This document shows, in pieces, positions 25,993 to 34,666 of a stretch of 37,414 bases of DNA. The stretch is taken from the NCBI GenBank assembly GCA_035532215.1, contig DATKRK010000222.1:1-37414 (forward strand), written 5' to 3'. The translations under genes were made by a program, and so were the position numbers. Origin of the DNA: JAICIG01 sp035532215. GTDB lineage: Bacteria > Planctomycetota > Planctomycetia > Pirellulales > JAICIG01. Numbering within the stretch: the stretch's first letter is position 1; each line of letters opens with the position of its first letter. A model generated the notes under the pieces. That model was not told the origin of the DNA and did not search any database. It saw only the letters and a program-made list of their open reading frames with translations.

Positions 25993-27279
25993 TCAACTGA
26001 ACAGGCCGCTGATAATCTGTCCGCCGTCGACGATCGCCAGCGGCCGCCCGCTGGGCGAAGTCAGCTCGGTCGTGGGGTCGAGGCCGATCGCGCGGCACAT
26101 CGTCTGAAACAGGTCTTCGACGCTGACCGGCTCGGCGGCGACGTCCATGCCGTCGGAAGTCGTTTTGCCGATCATGCGACCGCCGCGGATGCCGGCGCCG
26201 GCCAACAGCACGCTGAAGGTCTTGGGCCAATGGTCGCGGCCCGCCCGCGGGTTCACCTTCGGCGTGCGGCCGAACTCGCCCATCACGACGACCAGGTTGC
26301 GTTCGAGCAGCCCGCGCTGGCGCAGGTCGTTCGACAAGGCGTCGAGCCCCTGGTCGACCTCGGCGGCGAGCTTCCCGACCGACTTGAACACTTCCGTGTG
26401 ATTGTCCCAACCGCCGCGCTGCACTTCGACGAACGGCACGCCCGCCTCGACCAGCCGCCGGGCGACCAGCAGCCCCTGGCCGAAGCTCGATTTGCCGTAG
26501 GCGTCGCGCATCTTGGCCGGCTCGTCTTCGAGCTGAAACGCCTTCAGCTTCGGCGAGAGCATCATCCGCGCGCCTTGGGCGTACAGGCCCTGCTGCTCGT
26601 CGACGAGTTGCTTGGCGCCGGCCGCTGCGAAGCCTGAGTTCTGCTCCTTCAATTGCTCCAGTCGCCGCTTCAATTGCTCCGGCTGAACCGCGGCGGCGAC
26701 GTTGTCCGGCAGCGTCCCGGGGCGATTGACAATGAACGGCTGCGAATGGACGCCCAAGAATCCCGAGCCGATGGTCTGCCCCACGCTGACGAAGTTGGGC
26801 AGTTCGGCCTGGCGATCGCCCAACTGCTCGGCCACGACCGAGCCGATGTTGGGAAACTTCAGCGCGCCGGTCGGGCGTCGCCCGGTGTGCAATTGGTAGG
26901 TGGCCCGTTCGTGGCTGCCCTCCTTGTTGGTCATCGAACGAATCGCGGCCCAGTTCTTGAAGCCTTGGGCGATCTTGGGCCAATACTCGGCGATCTGTAC
27001 GCCGGAGACGGCCGTGCTGATGGCCTTGGTCGCGCCGCCGTTGGGCGCGCCGGGCTTGGGATCCCAGGTTTCCATCTGGCTCGGACCGCCCCCCAGCCAG
27101 ACCAGAATGCACGAGCGGCCTTGCTGCTTCAGTTCGCCGGCGTGCAGGCTAATCTGCCCGACCAGGCCGGAGCCCGCCAACGCCGCGCCGCTGAACTGCA
27201 AGAACGAACGTCGCGAGACGCCGCCGTCGGCGCCGACGCGCAAGTGCAGGCACGATTCGTTGCGGAAAGTATTCATCAC
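25993..27279 (-). CDS. DUF1501 family protein, Tat-exported
   Basis: A 428-residue protein of the DUF1501 family, distantly related to sulfatases/alkaline phosphatases. A twin-arginine signal, SRRSFLQFSGAALAG, begins at residue 22, so the protein is folded before export. The sequence shows family blocks CILVWLGGGPSQMETWDPKP, HERATYQLHTGRRP, GVHSQPFIVNRPG and VVVMGEFGRTPKVNPRAGRDHW. DUF1501 proteins in planctomycetes are nearly always linked to DUF1549/DUF1553 proteins, as here (27437-29011), but their role is unknown. Start could be Met1 or Met2. The gene is downstream of its partners, with 157 bases of palindromic repeats between. Confidence 0.95.
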   Translation of the reverse strand: MMNTFRNESCLHLRVGADGGVSRRSFLQFSGAALAGSGLVGQISLHAGELKQQGRSCILVWLGGGPSQMETWDPKPGAPNGGATKAISTAVSGVQIAEYWPKIAQGFKNWAAIRSMTNKEGSHERATYQLHTGRRPTGALKFPNIGSVVAEQLGDRQAELPNFVSVGQTIGSGFLGVHSQPFIVNRPGTLPDNVAAAVQPEQLKRRLEQLKEQNSGFAAAGAKQLVDEQQGLYAQGARMMLSPKLKAFQLEDEPAKMRDAYGKSSFGQGLLVARRLVEAGVPFVEVQRGGWDNHTEVFKSVGKLAAEVDQGLDALSNDLRQRGLLERNLVVVMGEFGRTPKVNPRAGRDHWPKTFSVLLAGAGIRGGRMIGKTTSDGMDVAAEPVSVEDLFQTMCRAIGLDPTTELTSPSGRPLAIVDGGQIISGLFS

Positions 27280-27312
27280 GACCGTCTCGATGGATGTTCT
27301 GGTTTCGAATCA

Positions 27313-27419
27313 GTAGGGCAGACATTCTTGTCTGCCTTGTGCTCTTGTCTGCCTTGTGCTTTGGCAGGCAGGAATGCCTGCCCTACTCGACATATTCCGC
27401 AGGCAGGAATGCCTGCCCT
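27313..27419. repeat. GGCAGGC palindromic repeat cluster (second copy)
   Basis: GTAGGGCAGACATTCTTGTC with its relatives, then GGCAGGCAGGAATGCCTGCC and a further GCAGGCAGGAATGCCTGCCC, form two strong hairpins; the outer GTAGGGCAG (27313) pairs with CTGCCCTAC (27378-27386). Same family as 25567-25660. It sits between DUF1549/DUF1553 and DUF1501 in what is otherwise one operon. Confidence 0.88.
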
Positions 27420-27436
27420 TTCTCGCAACGATCGCC

Positions 27437-29011
27437 CTACCTCCGCGATATGAACTCGGTCGAATTCACCAGCACCCAAACCAGATCGGCGGTCGCCTCC
27501 GTGCGATTGGCGACCGTTTTCAGGTATTCCTGCGAGCGGCGCTGTTCGGCCGCGGTCGGCTTGCGCGAGAGCAGGTCGAGATACAGCTCTTCGACCAGTT
27601 TGTCGTTCGAGGAAATCTTGACTAGCCGCTGCGTCAGCGGACCGCTTTTGATCGCCGCTTGCAACGCAGGGTTGTTCATCAAAAACAGCGACTGCTGGAT
27701 CGAGCCCTCGACGTCGGCCAGCGGAATCGACGGGTCGACGACGAAGATGTGCTCGGCCTGCTCGGCAAATTTGTCGTTGCCGACGATGCGCCGTAGCGAC
27801 TGTGCCACCTGGTCGGGCCGCAGCCGTGAAGCTCGCACCGCCGTGAACAGTTCCCCCGAGGATTTCAGCTCGCGGATTTGCCGTTGATAAAGTCGCGTGT
27901 TCATGATCAGCCGAAACGGCCAGCGAGGGTCGAACTGCTGGTTGCGGAACATGTAGGCCATGCGATTGACGATCAGCTTGTGCGTCACGTCTCCGTCGGG
28001 GCCGAGGCTATCGACGGCGTAAAACCCGTCGCCGACGAGCTCGCTCCAGATACGGTTCACGTAAGCCCTGGCGAACCAGTAGTTGTTCGGGTTGTAGACG
28101 AGAAAGGCGGCCACGGCCACGCGTCGGGCGTCGGCCTTGATGTTCGGCGGCGGCGTTTCCCCCAGCAGGAACCGGGCCGGCATCTCGGTCTTGTTTTCGG
28201 GCTGCCCGAGGTCGGGCATGTAGTATTTGCCCGGCGAGAAAAAGGCCGCCAACTCGTGAAACTGCTCGCGCTTCCAGCGGTCGAACGGATGATGGTGGCA
28301 CTCGGCGCACTGAATGCTGACGCCCATGAACACGCGTGCCGTTTCCGAGGCCAGCAGCGTCGGCTTGTTTTCGCAGGCCAGAATGAAGTTGTCCGGCCCG
28401 ACCTCTTTCTTCTTGCCGTCGGCCGCCAGAATCCGAGCCGTGATCTGGTCCCAGCCGGCGTGCTGCTTGAACATGCCGGCCAGCCAGTCTTCGAAGGCGG
28501 CGTAGTCGAGCCGGTTGGCCGGGACCGAGGAGTTATAGAACATCACTGTCCGCCAGAAGCGCGCCCAACGACGGGCGAACTCGTCGGTCTCCAGCAGCCC
28601 CTCGATGAGCTTGGCCCGCTTGTCCTTGGCCTTGTCGGCGACGAAGGCCAGCACCTGCTTGGCTTCCGGCGGGCGGCCGGTCAGGTCGAACGTAGCCCGC
28701 CGCAAGAAGGCGGCGTCGTCGGCCAGGGGAGCGTAGCGTCCCTCGGGCAGTTTCTTCTCCAACTCCAGCGCCCTGTCCACGTCTTTCGAGACGAGCGTGC
28801 CGGAGTGCTTGATCGTCTTCCAGGGGCCGCGCTGCCGGAAGTATTCGAGCGCCTTGAGCTTAGCCTCGGGCGTCGACATATCGGGCAGCTTGGGGCCGGC
28901 CGCCTCGACGATGGCCGGGCGCCATGCCGCCGCGAGCAGTACGATCAGCCCGATCCACGACGCGTTCGCACGCTGCACGAGCTGCCCAGTGAGTGGGCGA
29001 TGTTTCATCAT
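27437..29011 (-). CDS. DUF1549/DUF1553 family protein
   Basis: A 524-residue secreted protein, with hydrophobic signal ASWIGLIVLLAAAWRPAIVEA. The DUF1549 part is marked by FLRRATFDLTGRPP (near 105-118) and the haem-like or metal-like block CAECHHHPFDRW; the DUF1553 part covers the C-terminal half (FARAYVNRIWSELVGDGFY, LIMNTRLYQ, LFLMNNPALQ, ELYLDLLSRKPTAAE). Many relatives also have an N-terminal cytochrome (PSD1) domain, which is missing here. Probably acts with the DUF1501 protein; suggestions in the literature include processing of complex polysaccharides or sulfated glycans, but this is not proven. Confidence 0.93.
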   Translation of the reverse strand: MMKHRPLTGQLVQRANASWIGLIVLLAAAWRPAIVEAAGPKLPDMSTPEAKLKALEYFRQRGPWKTIKHSGTLVSKDVDRALELEKKLPEGRYAPLADDAAFLRRATFDLTGRPPEAKQVLAFVADKAKDKRAKLIEGLLETDEFARRWARFWRTVMFYNSSVPANRLDYAAFEDWLAGMFKQHAGWDQITARILAADGKKKEVGPDNFILACENKPTLLASETARVFMGVSIQCAECHHHPFDRWKREQFHELAAFFSPGKYYMPDLGQPENKTEMPARFLLGETPPPNIKADARRVAVAAFLVYNPNNYWFARAYVNRIWSELVGDGFYAVDSLGPDGDVTHKLIVNRMAYMFRNQQFDPRWPFRLIMNTRLYQRQIRELKSSGELFTAVRASRLRPDQVAQSLRRIVGNDKFAEQAEHIFVVDPSIPLADVEGSIQQSLFLMNNPALQAAIKSGPLTQRLVKISSNDKLVEELYLDLLSRKPTAAEQRRSQEYLKTVANRTEATADLVWVLVNSTEFISRR

Positions 29012-29140
29012 TCGCCGAAGAAATGCGTTAAACGAAAGGCTGGCAAACCGATTCGAAACCGCTTGAAACGGTCTTGTTTGGTTATAACATCGGCGGGCGT
29101 TCGGAGTAAAACAATATCGGGCGGAATCGCGGGCCCTGAC

Positions 29141-29962
29141 TTACTTTTCCAACGGGTGCAACTCCAGCTTGCGGAAATAGATTTCCGCCAACTCGGTCTG
29201 CACGATGATCTTGCCGGCCGAGGGAACGGCGTCGGAACACTCGTTCACCAACACGCCGTTGAGCAGGACTTGGATCCGATTGCCGTCGCAGATCACTTCC
29301 ATGCGGTTCCACTCGCCGTCGGGTTTTTCGACCTCTTGCGGGCCGCGGAAGCCGATGGCATCCTTCCAGTCCGCGTCGCGGCCGTACCAGTTGACGCGGC
29401 CCCGGCTGAAGGTCATCCGCTCGGCGCCTTTCTTCCAGACCGTTTCGCCGTCGCGGTCCTTCGTCACCTCCGCCGTAATGCTCAGCTTCGCCGGCGAACC
29501 GTCGGGGTTGTTGCCGGCCACCAGCACGAAATCGCCGCAGCCGCCCTCGATGATTTGCGCTTCGATCGACGTCATCCACGTGCCGCCGTAGCCGCCGTCG
29601 GGCCCGGTGCAGTGGACGAGAATGCCCGAGTCTTTCGCCGCCTTGGTGCGCGAGCCCCAGGTGCGCTCGCCCCACTTCCATTCGGCCACCAGCCGGTAAT
29701 CGCGATATTCGTTCTTCGTCGTGATGCAGCCCAAGCCATCGCCCGAGATGTGAATCAGCCCGTCGTGAACCGTGAACACCTTTCGCGGATCTTCGTACTT
29801 CGTGTCCTTGAGGAACGTGTACCAGCCCGACAAGTCGCGTCCGTTGAACAATTCGATCACGGCGCCCTGGGGACTTGTTGGGGCTTGGGCGGGCTCTGCG
29901 GCGCGAGCTTCGGAAAATACGCAGGCAGCCAGTGCGGACCCAATGACAAGCGAACGCAACAT
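29141..29962 (-). CDS. DUF1080 (3-keto-disaccharide hydrolase-like) secreted protein
   Basis: A 273-residue protein from the ATG at 29962, chosen because it directly gives a signal peptide (MLRSLVIGSALAACVFSEARA); an in-frame reading from 30094 adds an implausible basic stretch. The rest is a jelly-roll (concanavalin-like) fold with the DUF1080 marks LFNGRDLSGWYTFL (near 40-53), KDSGILVHC, SIEAQIIEGGCGDF, GEWNRMEVICDGNRIQVLLNG and IYFRKLELHPLEK. Family members bind or hydrolyse glycans; some cleave 3-keto-glycosides. It is the first gene of a minus-strand run with DUF1549/DUF1553 and DUF1501, 129 bases upstream of the former. Confidence 0.92.
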   Translation of the reverse strand: MLRSLVIGSALAACVFSEARAAEPAQAPTSPQGAVIELFNGRDLSGWYTFLKDTKYEDPRKVFTVHDGLIHISGDGLGCITTKNEYRDYRLVAEWKWGERTWGSRTKAAKDSGILVHCTGPDGGYGGTWMTSIEAQIIEGGCGDFVLVAGNNPDGSPAKLSITAEVTKDRDGETVWKKGAERMTFSRGRVNWYGRDADWKDAIGFRGPQEVEKPDGEWNRMEVICDGNRIQVLLNGVLVNECSDAVPSAGKIIVQTELAEIYFRKLELHPLEK

Positions 29963-30180
29963 GAGAGACGGTCTCCGAGGCGGGGAATTGGCGGGAGCGA
30001 CCTGACATTTAGCGTACTTCGTCGAGAGGCGGCCCGCCAGAGGGGCAGTTCGGCTTTGACTCGCGGCGGAAATTCTGCGATTCTCTGTCGCCAAAAAGCG
30101 GGCTGGATGCTCGCGGCAGGCGGTCGATTCGGCCCTTGGACCGTCGCAGCGCGATTGGCGCCAACAAGGATGTTCAACCG

Positions 30181-32040
30181 ATGTCGATTTCCGCCTCGCC
30201 GCTACGCAAGTTGTCGTCGCACGCGATTCAAGTCGAAGCCAATTCGCAATCTTCGCCGAAAGCGACCCGGCCGCGAGCGATGCTGGCGAGCCTGGCCGCC
30301 TACGCCTTGACCGCGGCGGCGTCGTTCGCCCTGGCGGCGCGGGTGCTGAAACTCTGGCATGCCGACTTGTCGGTCCCGCTGAACGACTATCGCGACGCTC
30401 TGCTGCACCAACTTTGGACGAAAAGCGTCATCGAGCACGGCTGGTATTTGACGAACCCCAGCCTGGGAGCGCCGGGGGCGCTCGAAATGCACGATTATCC
30501 GCTGGCCGAGAGCTTGCACTTCTTCGCGCTCAAGCTGCTCGGCCTGGCGGCGCCGAATTTCCCAGCGGCGTTCAATCTATACTTCCTGCTCGGCTTCCCG
30601 CTGGCCGCGCTGACGTGCCTGTTTGCCCTGCGCCGCTTCCGGGTTTCTACCCCGAGCGCAATCGCGGCCAGCGTGTTGTTCAGTTGCCTGCACTATCACT
30701 TCTTTCGCGGCGAAGAGCATTTGTTCCTGGCCTCTTATTACCTCGTGCCGCTCTCGGTGATGGTCGCGCTGTGGGTTTATCTGGGCCGGCTGGCCTTTCC
30801 CTTCACGAACGTAGCGAGCGGGCAGTCGCAAGACGAACGCGCTGCCGGCCAGCGGCGGTTCTGGGCCAGCGCGGCGGTCGCCATGTTGCAAGCCTCGGCG
30901 GGCGTCTATTACGCCTTTTTCGCCTGTTATCTGCTGGTCGCGTCCGGCGCCTGCGCCGCACTCGTGGAACGAAGGCTGCGACCGTTGGCCTTCGCGGGCG
31001 CATTGGCCGCCTTGACCATGTTCGGCGGCTTGGCCAACATGGCGCCGAATCTGCTCTATCGATTCCAGCGCGGCGCCAACCCCGAGGTCGCGCAGCGAAA
31101 TCTGAACGACGCCGAAATCCACAGCCTGAAGATCGGCCAGATGCTGCTGCCCGTCCCCCAACACCGGCTGAAAAAATGGGCCGGCGCCCGGCAAAAGTAC
31201 GACGCCCTGCCGCTTTCGGAGGGAGAGAAGCAAGGCTGCGCGCTGGGCGTGATCGGCTCGGCGGGCTTTTTGCTGTTGCTCGGCGCATTGGCGCTGCCTC
31301 GAACCGTGTCCGCCCAAGGACGACTGGTGCATGGCCTGGCCTTGCTGAACATCTCCGCGGTGCTGCTGGCAGTGAACGGCGGGTTCGGCACGTTGATTGC
31401 GCTGTTGGTCAGCCCGCAATTTCGCGGCTACAACCGGATCAGCATCTATCTCGCCCTGTTCGCCTTGTTCGCCGCGGCGCTCGCGTTCGATCGCGTGCTG
31501 GCCTGGGCGGCCGACGCCGGGCGCCGCCGCTGGCCGCTCTATGCGGCGCTGGCGGGCATGGTCGTGTTGGGAGTGATCGATCAAGCGGGGCGCGGGCGCG
31601 TTCCCGACTATGCAAGTTTGAAAGCCCGGTTCACGAACGACGCAGAGTTTGTCGCCGCCGTCGAAGCGCAGCTAGCGCCGGGCGACATGGTGTTTCAGTT
31701 GCCGTACTTTCCGTTTCCCGAACATCCGCCCGTGCTGGGCGTCGAATGTTACGACCTGGCGCGTCCGTACCTGCACTCGCGCCAGTTGCGCTGGAGCTAT
31801 GGCGCGATGAAAGGCCGCGACGCCGATCTTTGGCAGCGCGACGTGCAAGCCCAACCGACCGCCGAGTTGATCGAGGCCCTGGCAGAAAAAGGCTTTCGCG
31901 GCATCTACATCGACCGCCGCGGCTACGCCGATCGGGCCGCCATGCTGGAAGCGGAACTCGCATCGCTTCTCGGCGCCGCGCCGACCGTCAGCGGCGATGA
32001 GCAGATGTCGTTTTACAGACTTGGAAAATCGTCGAGGTAG
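30181..32040 (+). CDS. Polytopic membrane protein, GT-C-like candidate
   Basis: A 619-residue protein with about ten hydrophobic segments (for example AMLASLAAYALTAAASFALA, FNLYFLLGFPLAALTCLFAL, AIAASVLFSCLHYHFF, GALAALTMFGGLANM, LALLNISAVLLAV, LFALFAAALAFDRVL). An early extracytoplasmic loop after the first segment has acidic residues (NDYRDALLHQLW) and the C-terminal 150 residues are soluble. This shape resembles GT-C glycosyltransferases and bacterial membrane proteins of unknown function that act on lipid-linked sugars. No exact family can be named. The start at 30181 is chosen over 30136 because it opens a normal N-terminus; no neighbour is co-transcribed, and the next gene is convergent. 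Confidence 0.8.
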   Translation: MSISASPLRKLSSHAIQVEANSQSSPKATRPRAMLASLAAYALTAAASFALAARVLKLWHADLSVPLNDYRDALLHQLWTKSVIEHGWYLTNPSLGAPGALEMHDYPLAESLHFFALKLLGLAAPNFPAAFNLYFLLGFPLAALTCLFALRRFRVSTPSAIAASVLFSCLHYHFFRGEEHLFLASYYLVPLSVMVALWVYLGRLAFPFTNVASGQSQDERAAGQRRFWASAAVAMLQASAGVYYAFFACYLLVASGACAALVERRLRPLAFAGALAALTMFGGLANMAPNLLYRFQRGANPEVAQRNLNDAEIHSLKIGQMLLPVPQHRLKKWAGARQKYDALPLSEGEKQGCALGVIGSAGFLLLLGALALPRTVSAQGRLVHGLALLNISAVLLAVNGGFGTLIALLVSPQFRGYNRISIYLALFALFAAALAFDRVLAWAADAGRRRWPLYAALAGMVVLGVIDQAGRGRVPDYASLKARFTNDAEFVAAVEAQLAPGDMVFQLPYFPFPEHPPVLGVECYDLARPYLHSRQLRWSYGAMKGRDADLWQRDVQAQPTAELIEALAEKGFRGIYIDRRGYADRAAMLEAELASLLGAAPTVSGDEQMSFYRLGKSSR

Positions 32041-32086
32041 GAATTCCACATCTTCGACATTCGCCGTTGACGCCCGTTATTTCAGG

Positions 32087-32159
32087 CTCACGCGGAGACG
32101 CGGAGCCGCAGAGAACGCCTCCTTCCAACTCTCTCCGCGGCTCCGCGCCTCCGCGTGAG
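32087..32159. repeat. Inverted-repeat hairpin between convergent genes
   Basis: CTCACGCGGAGACGCGGAGC at 32087 pairs with GCTCCGCGCCTCCGCGTGAG ending at 32159, giving a long near-perfect stem (few mismatches) around a 15-base loop. It lies 46 bases after the membrane protein gene and 28 before the end of the dehydrogenase gene. Likely a repeat element that could terminate transcription from both sides; no T-tract is visible. Confidence 0.8.
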
Positions 32160-32187
32160 TCCTTGCTCGAATGTTCGGCTGAAGCTC

Positions 32188-34440
32188 CTATTTCTGCGGC
32201 AGGTTTTCGATCCACTCCTTTAGCAATTTCACGCCCGCCTCGTCGACGACCGACGTGGCCAGCGGCGGCATTTGGCCGCGGCCGCGCAGCGCAAGCCGTT
32301 TGAGCAGCACCGACTTGTCCGGCGCGCCGGGAGCCACGAGCAACGCGCCTGCGACGCCGAACTTGTCGTGCAACGGCGCGACTCCGATGACGTTGGTTTT
32401 CTCGCGTTGGGTCGCGAACGCCAGTTCCAGCGCCGCATTGCCGCCGCCCGCGGCCACGTGACACTGCGCACAGTTCGCGTGCAGATAGGAGCGCACGCGC
32501 GGCTCCAACTCGGCCGTTTCGTCGTAAGGATTCGGCAACGCGGGGTATTTGTCTGCCGTTTGCGGCAAGCGCCCGGGCTTGCCGTCAGGACCGGCGGGCA
32601 AGCGAAAGGCGCCGAGATGCTCCAGCGTGCTTAGCTGATTGGCGCGCACCGCGCCGTAGTCGTGCTGTTTGTTCATTTGCAAAGTATTCAAGCCCAGCAC
32701 GAAGCCGGCCGCCCGGCTATGACAGACCATGCACTCCGCGCGGCTGGGAAAGCGCCATGCCTGTTCGCGCCGGCCGCGGGGCGAGCCAGGATCGCGGACC
32801 GAGAACGTGCGGTCCGCTCCCGCCGCTTCCACCAACGCCGCGTCGGTCTGCTCTTCGTTCCAGCGGTACGTATAGCCGACCCATTCGTTCTGCTGAATCA
32901 CCAGCAGTCGCGTTTCGATGCGTTGTTGCATTTCCGCGTCGCCCTGGCCCAAATCGAGCGAGAAGGTTTTCACCAGCACCGCCCCTTCCGGGAGCTTCCA
33001 GGCGCCGTCGGCCGTGAATTCGATCTGCGACATGCCCGGCAGCGCGATGAACCGTTCCTTGGCGGCGCCATCCGACCAGAGGGGCGAATTGACCGAGTAG
33101 GGAACGAGCGCTGGATCGGGCGTGTGGTTCGCCGTCGAAACGAACAAGCCCGTCTCGCTCAGCCGCCGCGGAAATGGCGGCTGCGGCGGTTCGGGCGCCG
33201 GACGTTCGAGCGTGTAGAGCGGCCCGGCGTAATCGACGAAGTAGATTTCGCCCGCCGCATCGGCGCCGAAACCCAGAATCTGATAGGGCGTGTCGGCGAT
33301 CTCGTGATGAAACGTGATCTTCGAGCCGTCGTACCGCGCCGCCCAGATTTTGCCGGTCGCGTAATCGCCGTAAATGTAAGCTCCGCGCAGTTCGGGAAAC
33401 TTCGAGCCCAGATACGTCGCGCCGCCGGTGATCGAACGAGCTTCGGAGTGCGGATGGACGATCGCCGGCTTGACGAACGGATGCGGCCCGCGCGTCCGTT
33501 CCAGATAAAAGGAATGGCCCCCCTCGACGACGCTCCAACCAAAATTGTCGCCGCGGCGGACGATCTCGACCATCTCCCACTGGTCTTGCCCGATGTCGCC
33601 GCACCACAGGTTCCCCTGCGGATCGAAATGAATCCGCCAGGGATTGCGAAAGCCGTAGGCCCACAACTCCCCGCGGGCGCCGGCGACGTCGAGAAAAGGA
33701 TTGTCTTTCGGGATGGCGTAAGCCATGCCGGGCGCCGGATGATCGACGTCGATCCGCAACATTCCCGAGACGAGATCGCTGATTTTTTGCCCGGTGAGGT
33801 TCGTATCGGAATCACTCGTTCCATCGCCCGCCGAAATGTAGAGCAGACGATCCGGCCCGAAGGCCAGATCGCCGCCGTTATGGCCGTTCGACGCCCACTC
33901 GATGACGATCTGCTCGCTCGCCGGGTCGCACGCACGCGGGCCGTCGCGCGACACGACGAACCGCGAGATGCGGTTGAGCTTGTGCTCGGCGGCGGAATTC
34001 GGGCCGTTGCTGAACACGTAGACGAAGCGGTTCTCGGCGTAATTCGGATGGAACGTCATGCCGTACGTATCGCGATCTTCGAGCGACAGAAACGCCGCCG
34101 TTTGCTCGGCGGCCGGATCGTTGGCGAACGCGAGAAGCTTGCCATGCTGTTCGACGACCAGCAGTCGCTCTTGCTGGCCTTTCGCGGCGCCCGGCTCGGC
34201 GATGATATACAGCGGGTTGGCGAACGTGAGCTTCGCAAACGCCCGCACGGCGCGCAGCGGCGGCGGGGGGTCGGGCGAGCCGACGACGCGCGAGGCGTTC
34301 CAAGCCGCCCGCTTTTCCAGTCCGTAAGGCGCCGACGGCTTTTGCTCGTCGGCAAGCGCCGATTGCCGCAACGTTGCCAGCAGCACAGCGGCGAACAACA
34401 GTCGAGAGACGGCGCTCGATCGGCCTATCTGGAAATCCAA
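32188..34440 (-). CDS. Glucose/sorbosone dehydrogenase-like propeller fused to cytochrome c-like C-terminus
   Basis: A 750-residue protein read from TTG 34440, which is preceded by a strong ribosome site (GAGGAGAA). A signal peptide (RLLFAAVLLATLRQSALA) leads to a six-bladed propeller typical of the PQQ-dependent sugar dehydrogenase fold: FHPNYAENRFVYV, SNGHNGGDLAFGPDRLLYI, SAGDGTSDSDTNLTGQ, AYGFRNPWRIHFDP, GGATYLGSKFPELRGAYIYGD. The last 300 residues carry CMVCH (near 568) and CAQCH (near 657), haem c motifs in a region with no further clear domain name. Likely a periplasmic sugar- or alcohol-oxidising protein handing electrons to its own haems. Starting at 34494 would put a basic stretch before the signal. 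Confidence 0.88.
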   Translation of the reverse strand: MDFQIGRSSAVSRLLFAAVLLATLRQSALADEQKPSAPYGLEKRAAWNASRVVGSPDPPPPLRAVRAFAKLTFANPLYIIAEPGAAKGQQERLLVVEQHGKLLAFANDPAAEQTAAFLSLEDRDTYGMTFHPNYAENRFVYVFSNGPNSAAEHKLNRISRFVVSRDGPRACDPASEQIVIEWASNGHNGGDLAFGPDRLLYISAGDGTSDSDTNLTGQKISDLVSGMLRIDVDHPAPGMAYAIPKDNPFLDVAGARGELWAYGFRNPWRIHFDPQGNLWCGDIGQDQWEMVEIVRRGDNFGWSVVEGGHSFYLERTRGPHPFVKPAIVHPHSEARSITGGATYLGSKFPELRGAYIYGDYATGKIWAARYDGSKITFHHEIADTPYQILGFGADAAGEIYFVDYAGPLYTLERPAPEPPQPPFPRRLSETGLFVSTANHTPDPALVPYSVNSPLWSDGAAKERFIALPGMSQIEFTADGAWKLPEGAVLVKTFSLDLGQGDAEMQQRIETRLLVIQQNEWVGYTYRWNEEQTDAALVEAAGADRTFSVRDPGSPRGRREQAWRFPSRAECMVCHSRAAGFVLGLNTLQMNKQHDYGAVRANQLSTLEHLGAFRLPAGPDGKPGRLPQTADKYPALPNPYDETAELEPRVRSYLHANCAQCHVAAGGGNAALELAFATQREKTNVIGVAPLHDKFGVAGALLVAPGAPDKSVLLKRLALRGRGQMPPLATSVVDEAGVKLLKEWIENLPQK

Positions 34441-34580
34441 GGCAGCTTCTCCTCGCGTACGGTTTGCAAATCGGCGCTTCCGGCGCCGCTCCAAGTTTCC
34501 GCCAGCGGCGCCGCGGCGTCAACTTCGAACGAGCCGCAAGATCGCGGCAGGGGCGTAAGAATGGGTTCGCTGCCGGTTCT

Positions 34581-34666
34581 GTAGGGAACGCCTTCCGTGG
34601 CGTTCCGGGAAGCGCAAATCGACGCGATTTTTGAGTTCACGGCACGCCACAGAGGGCGTGCCCTAC
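34581..34666. repeat. Palindromic repeat pair GTAGGGAACGCC / GGCGTGCCCTAC
   Basis: A hairpin GGAACGCCTTCCGTGGCGTT at 34585 and a second GGCACGCCACAGAGGGCGTG at 34641 are joined by an outer imperfect pairing of GTAGGGAACGCC with GGCGTGCCCTAC. The stop codon of the DUF120-like gene (TAG at 34665-34663) is inside the right arm. It fills most of the gap to the dehydrogenase gene. Confidence 0.8.

Noticed and set aside
25780..26637. Plus-strand ORF of 285 codons beginning in the tandem repeat
   Set aside because: The repeat lacks stops in all frames; the rest is antisense to the DUF1501 gene.
27878..30310. Plus-strand ORF of 810 codons
   Set aside because: It is antisense to the DUF1549/DUF1553 and DUF1080 genes and shows no protein family features.
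32662..34584. Plus-strand ORF of 640 codons
   Set aside because: It is antisense to the sugar dehydrogenase-like gene, which has clear family motifs and haem sites.
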